From Collinsella aerofaciens (GTDB taxonomy: Bacteria > Actinomycetota > Coriobacteriia > Coriobacteriales > Coriobacteriaceae): a stretch of DNA of 9,020 nt. Shown one piece after another: positions 1-6,368 of the stretch; within the stretch, counting starts at the first letter, position 1; each line of letters opens with the position of its first letter. The notes beneath the pieces are model-generated. The model was not told the origin of the DNA. It searched no databases and was given only the letters and a program-made list of their open reading frames with translations. The stretch is taken from positions 1-9,020 of the forward strand of contig CAJMHW010000048.1 of NCBI GenBank assembly GCA_905213325.1. The letters are read 5' to 3'. The position numbers and the translations under genes are program-made.

Positions 1-921
1 GACGTGTCGGCGGGCGATGCCGAGCGCCTGCGCTCGCGCACGCTGGGCCTGATGCTGGAGGATACGGCGCTCGAGCTGGGTGCGATGGCGCTGAGCCCGC
101 TGTCCAAAACCGAGTACGCGCTGGCGGCGCCGGCGCTTTGCGGCGGCTACCAGGGCGACTTTGCGCCCTTTGGCGATGTGTACCTGTCGACGCTTGAGTT
201 TGTGGCGCGTGTGCGCAACCGCACGTCTGCCGTGGTGCCCCAAGAGCTCGTGACGCTCAACGCAGTGGAAGATTGTATGGAGCGCGTGCTGGCGCAGGCG
301 CTCTCGACGCTCGACGGTCCGGTCGATATGCTCGACCGTGCGGCACAGCTGCTCGGCGGGCTTGAGCCGGGTGAGGTCGATGGCGCGCTCGAGGCGCACG
401 TGGACCGCAATCGATCTTTCGACGACATCCCGATGGCCGCCGGCAAGCCTGAGGCCTGCTCGCTGCTGCTGATGCTCGTTCGACAGGGTGAGGCTGCCCG
501 CCGCATGTTGCCGATGGCGCCGATCGTCTCGGCCCGTTCGTTTGCCGAGCGTGCCTGGCCGTATATGCTCGCGTGGTCCGACCTGGGGCTTAACGGCAAG
601 GAGCGTATGACGGTCGATTCGCTGGCGCGCGCCGAGGTGCGCCGTTTTGCTGACGAGGATACGAGCGAGCGCGTGCGAAACGAGATGATGGGCGTGCTGG
701 GCGAGCTACTGGGTATTTCGCCCGAGCAAATGGAGGAGCTGCGCTCTGAGGACGGTCAGCGTCGTTTACACGAGGGAATGAAAAAGTTCGAGGGCGAGGT
801 TCAGGACGCCATCGATAAGATGATGGGCGGCCAGGGTGGCCCGCAGGGTGGGCCCCAGGGTGGCCCGATGCCGCATCCGCCGGTTGATCCCCGACAATTT
901 CCGTTCTTCTCTCAGAACTAG
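1..921 (+). CDS. Protein of unknown function, 5' end outside the window
   Basis: I do not recognise this family. The frame is already open at base 1 and no ribosome site can be seen before the GTG at 4, so the true start is probably to the left; at least 306 codons are visible. The body is rich in Leu, Ala, Glu and Arg with few glycines, and looks like a soluble, mostly helical protein. I see no signal peptide, membrane segment, nucleotide-binding loop or Cys cluster. Counting from the GTG, residues about 210-273 are highly charged and end in a helix with Lys-Met-Met. Residues 275-288 are a Gly-Gly-Pro-Gln type repeat, followed by a Pro-rich tail ending in FPFFSQN. It lies upstream of ruvC on the same strand but is separated by 242 bases with a strong inverted repeat, so co-transcription with ruvCAB is not obvious. 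Coding is supported by sustained GC-rich codon use in this frame; function is unknown. Confidence 0.75.
   Translation, partial: DVSAGDAERLRSRTLGLMLEDTALELGAMALSPLSKTEYALAAPALCGGYQGDFAPFGDVYLSTLEFVARVRNRTSAVVPQELVTLNAVEDCMERVLAQALSTLDGPVDMLDRAAQLLGGLEPGEVDGALEAHVDRNRSFDDIPMAAGKPEACSLLLMLVRQGEAARRMLPMAPIVSARSFAERAWPYMLAWSDLGLNGKERMTVDSLARAEVRRFADEDTSERVRNEMMGVLGELLGISPEQMEELRSEDGQRRLHEGMKKFEGEVQDAIDKMMGGQGGPQGGPQGGPMPHPPVDPRQFPFFSQN
826..867 (+). repeat. In-frame Gly-Gly-Pro-Gln tandem repeat
   Basis: About three and a half copies of a degenerate 12-base unit (of the form GGTGGCCCGCAG) encode GGQ-GGPQ-GGPQ-GGP near the C-terminus of the first gene. Short in-frame units like this can change copy number by slippage without breaking the frame. 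The stretch is probably an unstructured tail. Confidence 0.75.
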
Positions 922-929
922 GTCGCTGC

Positions 930-1027
930 GCGCCCGCCAGAGCGGCAATCTGCCTTTCAATCGTCGGACATGACCGCCAGGTCAATGCCCTCCTCTTTCA
1001 AGGCACCTTGCTCGCTCTGGCGGGCGC
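930..1027. other. Perfect 15-base inverted repeat enclosing a foldable 68-base interior
   Basis: GCGCCCGCCAGAGCG at 930-944 is matched exactly by its reverse complement at 1013-1027. Inside it, TGCCTT at 951-956 can pair with AAGGCA at 1000-1005, and TGACC at 971-975 can pair with GGTCA at 980-984 across a GCCA loop. The three helices nest into one elongated stem. The element starts nine bases after the stop of the upstream gene. No T-run follows on either strand, so it is not a standard intrinsic terminator. It could be a structured leader or small RNA, a transcription boundary, or a dispersed extragenic palindrome. The pairing is seen directly; any role is inference. Confidence 0.6.
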
Positions 1028-1063
1028 TCGCTTGCGTATACTCAACCTACAATTCGATCTCGG

Positions 1064-1094
1064 CTGACTTATAGGGCTAGCGTTGTGTTATTCT
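1064..1094 (+). promoter_or_regulatory. Weak candidate promoter for ruvCAB
   Basis: CTGACT at 1064-1069 and TATTCT at 1089-1094 resemble -35 and -10 boxes, but with a long 19-base spacer. TATACT at 1037-1042 is a better -10 hexamer with no good -35 partner. Either would place the start of transcription between the inverted repeat and ruvC. The assignment rests only on similarity to the housekeeping consensus. Confidence 0.22.
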
Positions 1095-1150
1095 AGAACA
1101 GACGTTCGTGAATGATGCGCGGGGCCTTGTCTTGCGCTGTGCTTGTGGCG

Positions 1151-1158
1151 AGGGGAGG
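1151..1158 (+). promoter_or_regulatory. Ribosome binding site that fixes the ruvC start
   Basis: AGGGGAGG lies five bases before the TTG at 1164. An in-frame TTG at 1143 lies upstream of this site and would place the Shine-Dalgarno inside the coding region, so 1164 is the better start. It also puts the first catalytic Asp at residue 7, as in E. coli RuvC. Confidence 0.75.
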
Positions 1159-1163
1159 TCGGC

Positions 1164-1685
1164 TTGGTTATCTTGGGCATTGACCCCGGTTTGGCTCATA
1201 CGGGTTGGGGGATTATCGAGGAGCGGCGTGGCGAGGTTCGCTGCCGTGCCTATGGCTGCATCGAGACCAGTGCCGGAAGTCCGCTCGCGGTGCGCCTGTC
1301 GCATATCGCCCATGACCTTAAGGATGTCGTTGAGCGTTATCGACCCGACACGGCTGCTGTCGAGAGCATCTACTTTGGCGCCAACGTTCGTTCGGCCATC
1401 CCCACGGCGCATGCCCGCGGTGCTGCACTCGTCGCACTTTCGGAATGCGCGCTCGAGATTGGCGAGTACACGCCCATGCAGATCAAACAGGCTGTGGTGG
1501 GCACTGGCGCCGCGGACAAGCGGCAGGTCGCCTACATGGTACGCACACTCACACAGCTCGATCACGACCCGCATCCCGACCATGCCGCCGATGCCCTGGC
1601 CTGCGCCATCTGCCACGTAAACCTCAGCCGCACCCGCGCCCTCACCGGTGGCGAGTTCTATCAACAGAGAGGAACCGGATACTGA
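1164..1685 (+). CDS. ruvC: Crossover junction endodeoxyribonuclease RuvC
   Basis: RuvC is the Holliday-junction resolvase: as a dimer it cuts two opposing strands of the four-way junction after RuvAB branch migration. The 173-residue product is normal for the family and has an RNase H-like fold. It opens with the GIDPG strand (Asp7). Glu67 lies in AVESIYFG, and the last acidic cluster is His140-Ala-Ala-Asp143 within PDHAADALACAI. The family catalytic set is Asp, Glu, Asp/His, Asp; E. coli has Asp at the third site, while the Thermus enzyme has His, as here. The conserved P-x-x-I-K-Q region is at about 104-109. The start is TTG at 1164, chosen for the strong ribosome site and Asp7 placement. 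The stop TGA overlaps the ruvA ATG by one base, which suggests coupled translation. The assignment is secure. Confidence 0.97.
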   Translation: MVILGIDPGLAHTGWGIIEERRGEVRCRAYGCIETSAGSPLAVRLSHIAHDLKDVVERYRPDTAAVESIYFGANVRSAIPTAHARGAALVALSECALEIGEYTPMQIKQAVVGTGAADKRQVAYMVRTLTQLDHDPHPDHAADALACAICHVNLSRTRALTGGEFYQQRGTGY

Positions 1686-2305
1686 TGATTTCCCAGCTCC
1701 ACGGAACGCTTGTCGAGGCCACGATGAGCTCTGCTGTCGTCGATGTGTCGGGCGTTGGCTTTGAGCTCGGCATCTCGGGCAGCACTGCGGCCACGTTGCC
1801 GACGCCCGGCGGCGAGGTCCGCCTCTACACGCGTATGCAGGTGCGCGAGGACGCCATGACACTTTTCGGTTTTTCCTCAAAGGATGAGCGCACGATGTTC
1901 GACCGGCTCGTGTCCGTTTCGGGCGTTGGCCCGCGCCTGGCGCTCGCCGTGCTTTCCACCTATACCGTGGGGCAGCTGTATTCGCTGGTGATGGCCGAGG
2001 ACGACAAGGGCATGGCCAAGGTACCCGGTGTGGGCAAAAAGACAGCTCAGCGCCTGATCCTGGAACTCAAGAGCACCTTTGCCAAGGATAAGGGCTTTGT
2101 GCCGGTCGACGTGATTCCCGGCCAGGTTGCGATGCCGGTTCCCGCCGCCGCTCCTTCGGCGATCGATGATGCCCGTGCGGCGCTCCTTTCCATGGGCTTT
2201 AGCCTGCAGGAGACCGATGTTGCCCTGAGCGGGTATGATGGGCAGAATATGCGTGTCGAGGATCTGCTCGGCGCGGCGCTTAAGCGACTCGGAATGGATG
2301 CGTGA
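1685..2305 (+). CDS. ruvA: Holliday junction branch migration protein RuvA
   Basis: RuvA tetramers hold the Holliday junction in a square-planar form and load RuvB hexamers on two opposite arms. The 206-residue product shows all three domains. Residues 1 to about 63 form the OB-fold, beginning MISQLHGTL and including the VDVSGVGFEL strand. Residues about 72-130 hold two helix-hairpin-helix DNA-binding motifs centred on SGVGP (79-83) and PGVGKKTAQRL (114-124). A flexible Ala/Pro-rich linker at about 145-158 leads to domain III (about 158-203), the part that contacts RuvB. The acidic pin region in the OB/HhH core is plausible around Arg-Glu-Asp (54-56). The start is ATG at 1685, sharing the A of the ruvC stop, with AGAGGA at 1668-1673 as a probable ribosome site. 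Confidence 0.97.
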   Translation: MISQLHGTLVEATMSSAVVDVSGVGFELGISGSTAATLPTPGGEVRLYTRMQVREDAMTLFGFSSKDERTMFDRLVSVSGVGPRLALAVLSTYTVGQLYSLVMAEDDKGMAKVPGVGKKTAQRLILELKSTFAKDKGFVPVDVIPGQVAMPVPAAAPSAIDDARAALLSMGFSLQETDVALSGYDGQNMRVEDLLGAALKRLGMDA

Positions 2306-3372
2306 TGTGGGAAGCCGATGACTCTCAGGACCTGTGGGCGACGCCCGGCAACTCGCCGGCGGCATCCATGGCGCACGGCGAGCGCATGGTGGGCTCGGAG
2401 CTGACGGCCGAGGACCTCGATGTCGACCGCACTTTGCGCCCCCAGCGCCTGGACGATTACTGTGGTCAGGAGCACATCAAGCAGAGCCTGCGCGTGTTGA
2501 TCGAAGCGGCGCAGAGCCGTGGCGAGACGCTCGACCACGTGATCTTCTCGGGTCCTCCGGGCCTGGGCAAGACCACGCTGGCCACCGTTATCGCCAACGA
2601 GCTGGGCGCTCAGATCAAGACCACGAGTGGCCCTGCCATCGCGCGCACGGGCGACCTGGCGGCCATCCTTACTAACTTGCAGCCGGGTGATGTGCTGTTT
2701 ATCGACGAGATCCACCGCCTCAACCGTTCGGTCGAGGAGGTCCTGTACCCCGCGATGGAGGACTTTGCCCTCGATATCGTGATTGGCAAGGGTCCGGCGG
2801 CGCGCTCGATTCGCCTGGATATTCCCAAGTTTACGCTGGTAGCGGCAACGACCCGCTCAGGCATGTTGACCGGCCCGTTGCGCGACCGCTTTGGCATTTC
2901 GTATCGCCTGGATTACTACACGGTCGAGGAGCTCGCGCAGATTGTGACGCGCTCGGCGACTATCCTGGGCGTGACGATCGACCATCCCAGTGCACTCGAG
3001 ATCGGCTCGCGTTCGCGCGGCACGCCACGTCTTGCCAACCGCCTTCTCAAGCGCGTGCGCGATTACGCACAGGTGCGTGGCAGCGGCCCTATCGAGCTCG
3101 ATATCTGCCGCCAGGCGCTCGAGTTCTTCGAGATCGACGAGCTCGGTCTGGACTGGATGGATATTCGTATCTTGGAGACGCTTGCCAAGACGTTCTCCGG
3201 CCGTGCTGTAGGCCTGACGACCCTTGCCAGTGCGGTGGGCGAGGACCCGGGCACGCTCGAGGATGTCTATGAGCCCTATTTGCTGCAGTGCGGGTTGATG
3301 ATTCGTACGCCGCAGGGCCGTCAGGCAACCCTTCGCACCTTTGAGCACCTGGGGATTGAACCTACCGTTTAG
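2305..3372 (+). CDS. ruvB: Holliday junction branch migration DNA helicase RuvB
   Basis: RuvB is the AAA+ ATPase ring that pumps duplex DNA through the RuvA-bound junction. The product is 355 residues from ATG 2305. Visible motifs are Walker A GPPGLGKTT (83-91), Walker B LFIDEIH (131-137, Asp134-Glu135), the sensor 1 region AATTR (180-184), the arginine-finger segment GPLRDRFG (190-197) and the sensor 2 segment RGTPRLANRLL (238-248). The C-terminal winged-helix DNA-binding domain covers about 275-350, including the conserved GLTTLASAVGED and YEPYLLQ(C)G segments. The N-terminal lead before the first conserved block (LRPQRLDDYCGQ) is about 43 residues, longer than in E. coli RuvB. A GTG at 2302 is a possible start one codon earlier. 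ATG 2305 is preferred because it repeats the TGATG stop-start overlap seen at ruvC-ruvA. Confidence 0.97.
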   Translation: MWEADDSQDLWATPGNSPAASMAHGERMVGSELTAEDLDVDRTLRPQRLDDYCGQEHIKQSLRVLIEAAQSRGETLDHVIFSGPPGLGKTTLATVIANELGAQIKTTSGPAIARTGDLAAILTNLQPGDVLFIDEIHRLNRSVEEVLYPAMEDFALDIVIGKGPAARSIRLDIPKFTLVAATTRSGMLTGPLRDRFGISYRLDYYTVEELAQIVTRSATILGVTIDHPSALEIGSRSRGTPRLANRLLKRVRDYAQVRGSGPIELDICRQALEFFEIDELGLDWMDIRILETLAKTFSGRAVGLTTLASAVGEDPGTLEDVYEPYLLQCGLMIRTPQGRQATLRTFEHLGIEPTV

Positions 3373-3467
3373 GGCGCTTTGTTTTGGCGGGCTGTTGGGC
3401 TATCGCTGGGCATCGGGTAAACATATCGCCGTTCATCGGTTATGGGCGTTTTACTATTGCGCGCCCG

Positions 3468-3476
3468 TGCTATGCT
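3468..3476 (+). promoter_or_regulatory. Candidate extended -10 promoter of fhs
   Basis: TGCTATGCT is an extended -10 (TG-n-TATGCT) about 40 bases before the fhs start. A -35 is weak (TTTTAC at 3449-3454, 16-base spacing). The short inverted repeat GGGCG (3444-3448) and CGCCC (3462-3466) straddles the -35 area and could be an operator. The 144-base gap after ruvB has no obvious intrinsic terminator. Confidence 0.33.
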
Positions 3477-3516
3477 GAATTGGTCTTTTTCTCATTCGGT
3501 AACGAAAGGACCGCCC

Positions 3517-5184
3517 ATGCCTACTGACATCGAAATCGCACGTTCTGTCACGCCACTGCCTATTACCGAGGTGGCCAAGAACGCCGGCGTCGACGTTAAG
3601 CACCTTATTCCGTACGGCTTCGACAAGGCTAAGGTCGACTATTCACTGCTCAACGAGCCGACTGATCACCAGGCCAAGCTCGTCCTCGTGACCGCTATCA
3701 ACCCAACGCCCGCGGGCGAGGGCAAGACCACCACGACCATCGGTCTGGCCGACGGCCTGCGTCGTCGCGGCGTCAAGAGTGCCGTTGCCCTGCGCGAGCC
3801 TTCGCTCGGCCCCGTCTTTGGCGTTAAGGGCGGTGCTGCCGGCGGCGGCTGGGCTCAGGTCATCCCCATGGAGGATATCAACCTGCACTTTACCGGCGAC
3901 TTCCACGCTATCGGTGCCGCCAATAACCTGCTGGCCGCCATGCTTGATAACCACATCCAGCAGGGCAATCAGCTCGGTATTGACGTTAAACGCATCACTT
4001 GGAAGCGCGTCGTCGATATGAACGACCGTCAGCTGCGCCACGTCATCGACGGCATTGGCGGTAAGGCCCAGGGCGTGCCGCGCGAGGACGGCTTCGATAT
4101 CACCGTCGCCTCCGAGGTCATGGCAATCCTGTGCCTGTCCACGAGCATCAACGATCTTAAGGAGCGCTTGGGCGAGATCGTTGTCGGCTACAGCTATGCC
4201 GGCGAGCCCGTCCGTGCCCGCGACCTCAAGGCCCAGGGTGCCATGGCCGCGTTGCTTAAAGACGCGCTCAAGCCCAATCTGGTGCAAACGCTCGAGGGCA
4301 CGCCCGCGTTTGTCCACGGCGGTCCCTTCGCCAACATTGCTCACGGCTGCAACTCTATCATGGCCACGCGTATGGCGATGCGCTTTGGCGATGTTGCCAT
4401 TACCGAGGCCGGCTTTGGCGCCGACCTGGGTGCCGAGAAGTTCCTCGATATCAAGTGCCGCATGACGGGCGTTCGCCCCAGCGCCGTCGTGATCGTCGCT
4501 ACCGCTCGTGCGCTTAAGTACAACGGTGGCGTCGCCAAGGCCGATCTCAACGAGGAGAACCTCGAGGCACTCAAGGCTGGCATGCCCAACCTGTTGCGTC
4601 ACGTCGACAACATCCAGAACGTATATGGTCTGCCCTGCGTGGTCGCCATCAATCGCTTCCCGACGGACACCGAGGCCGAGCTTGCTCTCATCGAGTCCGA
4701 GTGCCAGAAGCTCGGCGTCAACGTTAAGCTTTCCGAGGTCTGGGCCAAGGGCGGCGAGGGCGCGCTCGAGCTTGCCGATGAGGTCATGCGTCTGATTGAG
4801 CAGCCGAGCGAGCTCAAGTTTGCCTATGAGGACGGCGCTGATGTCGCTGATGCCCTCGAGGCCGTTGCCACCAAGGTCTACCGCGCCGACGGCGTTGACT
4901 TTACGCCGGCCGCCAAGCGCCAGCTCGCCGAGCTGCGCGAGAATGGCTTTGGCAACCTGCCGGTGTGCGTCGCCAAGACGCAGTACAGCTTTAGCGACAA
5001 CGCCAAGGCCCTGGGCGCTCCCGAGAACTTCCGCATCACCGTGCGTGAGCTCAAGGTTTCTGCCGGCGCCCACTTTGTGGTCGCGCTGACCGGCAGTGTT
5101 CTGACCATGCCTGGTCTGCCCAAGGTGCCCGCGGCCGAAAACATCGACGTCGACAACGACGGCGACATCACCGGCCTGTTCTAA
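3517..5184 (+). CDS. fhs: Formate--tetrahydrofolate ligase (10-formyl-THF synthetase)
   Basis: This enzyme makes 10-formyl-tetrahydrofolate from formate, tetrahydrofolate and ATP in the cytoplasm. It feeds one-carbon units to purine and formyl-Met synthesis, or serves formate assimilation in anaerobes. The product is 555 residues, the usual length of the monofunctional bacterial enzyme. The ATP-binding loop TPAGEGKTTTT is at 64-74. The first family signature, GVKGGAAGGGW (102-112), ends in Trp where Tyr is usual. The second signature, VATARALKYNGG, is at 327-338. FVHGGPFANIAHGCNS (265-280) and the C-terminal MPGLPKVPAA and GDITGLF segments are also typical. ATG 3517 is chosen because GAAAGGA at 3504-3510 precedes it by six bases and the protein then begins like known homologues; an in-frame ATG at 3442 would add an unconserved 25-residue lead. 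Codon use is strongly C/G-ending, suggesting good expression. Confidence 0.98.
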   Translation: MPTDIEIARSVTPLPITEVAKNAGVDVKHLIPYGFDKAKVDYSLLNEPTDHQAKLVLVTAINPTPAGEGKTTTTIGLADGLRRRGVKSAVALREPSLGPVFGVKGGAAGGGWAQVIPMEDINLHFTGDFHAIGAANNLLAAMLDNHIQQGNQLGIDVKRITWKRVVDMNDRQLRHVIDGIGGKAQGVPREDGFDITVASEVMAILCLSTSINDLKERLGEIVVGYSYAGEPVRARDLKAQGAMAALLKDALKPNLVQTLEGTPAFVHGGPFANIAHGCNSIMATRMAMRFGDVAITEAGFGADLGAEKFLDIKCRMTGVRPSAVVIVATARALKYNGGVAKADLNEENLEALKAGMPNLLRHVDNIQNVYGLPCVVAINRFPTDTEAELALIESECQKLGVNVKLSEVWAKGGEGALELADEVMRLIEQPSELKFAYEDGADVADALEAVATKVYRADGVDFTPAAKRQLAELRENGFGNLPVCVAKTQYSFSDNAKALGAPENFRITVRELKVSAGAHFVVALTGSVLTMPGLPKVPAAENIDVDNDGDITGLF

Positions 5185-5209
5185 GCCTGCTGTCCATAGC
5201 TGCTAGCCC

Positions 5210-5246
5210 GCCCCGTCGCGCCTACCAAGGCTCGGCGGGGCTTTTT
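5210..5246 (+). terminator. Intrinsic terminator of fhs
   Basis: GCCCCGTCG at 5210-5218 pairs with CGGCGGGGC at 5233-5241 (nine pairs, one a G-U). The stem can be extended inward by GCC/GGC (5220-5222 with 5229-5231). A run of five T follows at 5242-5246. It lies 26 bases after the fhs stop and separates fhs from the next gene. Confidence 0.88.
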
Positions 5247-5313
5247 GATCCTTAGGCACGCGCATGTCTTGTAGATACCGGCGGGCTTTGCCCATCATAG
5301 GCTTTTGCGCGGG

Positions 5314-5319
5314 TAGAAT
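5314..5319 (+). promoter_or_regulatory. Candidate -10 box for the membrane-protein gene
   Basis: TAGAAT (five of six matches to the housekeeping -10) lies 45 bases before the ATG at 5365. No convincing -35 is found at normal spacing; TTGCCC at 5288-5293 is 20 bases away. The preceding fhs terminator means a promoter must lie in this gap, which supports the guess. Confidence 0.3.
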
Positions 5320-5364
5320 GCATGGATAACTTGATGCTTGCAGGCGACGGAAAGGAAACGTTGC

Positions 5365-6348
5365 ATGGACCAGGACAAGACGACCGTGATGGGCGGCTAC
5401 GGTTCCGCGCAGGCTGGCGATAGCGCCGATGCGACTCGCGTTGTTTCCAACCCCGGTTATACCGACCCCGCCGCGACGCAGACGTCTGCCGAACCCACAC
5501 GGGTTATAGGCTACGGCGATACACCACGGGATCCGTTTGATTATGCACCGCAGGACCCGTATGACAATGCGGCGCCGGACCCGTATGGCAATGCGGCGAC
5601 AGATGCTTATAACAACCTGCCGCATAATCCCATTCCGCAGCCTCAGCAGACGACGTATATGCCGCGTACGGCGCAGGTCCAGTCTCGTTATGAGTCGCGC
5701 GATCCGCATGCGTGCCAGCCGTATCGCGAGTATCCCAAATCGATTCCGCAGTATGGTGAGGACGAGGAGAAGGCACCGTCGCGTTCGTCGAGCGTGATCA
5801 AGAAAATCCTGATTGTGCTGGCGATCTTCTTTGCCTTGTCGATCGTGTTCGCCATCGTGTCGGGCATGCTCAACAAGCGGGGCGCCACGACCGATGCCAC
5901 GACCGAGCAGGCCGAGACCACCCAGTCTGCTGCCGTCGACCTGAGCGATATCCCGGGACAGTACTGGTCCAACGCCAAGAAGCTCCTCAAGTCGCGCGGA
6001 GCCGACCTTTCGAACGCCGTGATTCTGACCGACGATGGCTCAACGCCCGTCATCGATTCCAACTGGGTTGTTACGAATGCCTACTATAACGACAACGGCA
6101 ACCTGGAGATTCAGCTCACGCACAAGAACAGCTATGGCAACTCGTCCGGCGGCCAAAGCGGTACCGACAGCTCGAGCTCCAATACGCTGGAGGACTTGAG
6201 CAACAAGGCGCAGGAGTTGGGAGATAAGGCGCAAGAGCTGGGCGATACGGCACAAAACCTGGGTGATACTGCTCAGAATCTGGGCGATATGGCTACCAAT
6301 GCCTGGGACGCTCTGCAAAACGGCATTTCGGGCGCACAGGGTAACTAG
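5365..6348 (+). CDS. Single-pass membrane protein with Thr-motif N-terminus, PASTA-like segment and C-terminal heptad repeats
   Basis: The family is not recognised with certainty. The product is 327 residues from ATG 5365, which has AAAGGAA seven bases upstream. Residues 1-140 are low complexity, rich in Asp, Pro, Tyr, Asn and Gln, with no signal peptide. They hold three similar motifs (DKTTVM 4-9, DATRVV 22-27, EPTRVI 43-48) and four 8-residue Asp-Pro-Tyr type units (56-87). One hydrophobic helix spans about 148-168. Residues about 192-253 (DLSDIPGQYWSNAKKLLKSRG, then a Val/Leu strand region) look like a divergent PASTA domain, the type found outside the membrane in Ser/Thr kinases and wall proteins. 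A Ser/Gly linker leads to five heptads (280-314). If the PASTA reading is right, the N-terminus is cytoplasmic and the C-terminal half is outside. Flanking positive charges alone do not decide this. A role in wall or kinase signalling is inference. Confidence 0.85.
   Translation: MDQDKTTVMGGYGSAQAGDSADATRVVSNPGYTDPAATQTSAEPTRVIGYGDTPRDPFDYAPQDPYDNAAPDPYGNAATDAYNNLPHNPIPQPQQTTYMPRTAQVQSRYESRDPHACQPYREYPKSIPQYGEDEEKAPSRSSSVIKKILIVLAIFFALSIVFAIVSGMLNKRGATTDATTEQAETTQSAAVDLSDIPGQYWSNAKKLLKSRGADLSNAVILTDDGSTPVIDSNWVVTNAYYNDNGNLEIQLTHKNSYGNSSGGQSGTDSSSSNTLEDLSNKAQELGDKAQELGDTAQNLGDTAQNLGDMATNAWDALQNGISGAQGN
5530..5625 (+). repeat. Four 24-base in-frame repeats (Asp-Pro-Tyr units)
   Basis: The repeats encode DPFDYAPQ, DPYDNAAP, DPYGNAAT and DAYNNLPH, four diverged 8-residue units at residues 56-87 of the membrane protein. 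The two central copies are closest at the DNA level. The composition suggests a flexible cytoplasmic arm. Confidence 0.75.
6202..6306 (+). repeat. Five 21-base in-frame heptad repeats
   Basis: The units encode NKAQELG, DKAQELG, DTAQNLG, DTAQNLG and DMATNAW (residues 280-314). Ala and Leu recur three residues apart in each heptad, which fits an Ala/Leu coiled-coil or amphipathic helix with a Gly near each turn boundary. Synonymous differences between copies show that the expansion is not very recent. Confidence 0.85.
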
Positions 6349-6368
6349 CTGTTAAGCGGGCTACAGCT
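6347..6368. repeat. Inverted repeat over the two convergent stop codons
   Basis: AGCTGT at 6347-6352 is the reverse complement of ACAGCT at 6363-6368, with a 10-base loop. The arms overlap the stop codon of the + strand gene (6346-6348) and that of the - strand gene (6363-6361). There is no T-run. It may be a weak shared termination hairpin or chance. Confidence 0.3.

Noticed and set aside
590..985. Antisense open frame spanning the end of the first gene and the inverted repeat
   Set aside because: Its Arg/Pro/Ser-rich translation is typical of antisense GC-rich DNA, and it shows no start signal.
930..1027. Inverted repeat as terminal repeats of a small mobile element
   Set aside because: No target-site duplication was seen at the edges and no transposase is nearby. 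A copy-number search would be needed before calling it mobile.
970..1074. Short 34-codon open frame from ATG 970 in the gap before ruvC
   Set aside because: It has no Shine-Dalgarno site and unremarkable composition, and it overlaps the inverted-repeat structure that better explains the region.
3442..3516. Longer fhs start giving a 25-residue N-terminal extension
   Set aside because: The extension overlaps the probable promoter and lacks a ribosome site. ATG 3517 has GAAAGGA at good spacing and gives the normal family length.
3373..3516. Possible tetrahydrofolate riboswitch before fhs
   Set aside because: fhs is a known THF-riboswitch target in Clostridia, but I could not match the conserved core here, and the 144-base gap has only short inverted repeats.
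3643..5073. Very long open frame (476 codons) antisense to fhs
   Set aside because: It is a shadow of the strongly biased fhs codons (C/G third positions). It has no ribosome site or recognisable motif, and fhs is certain.
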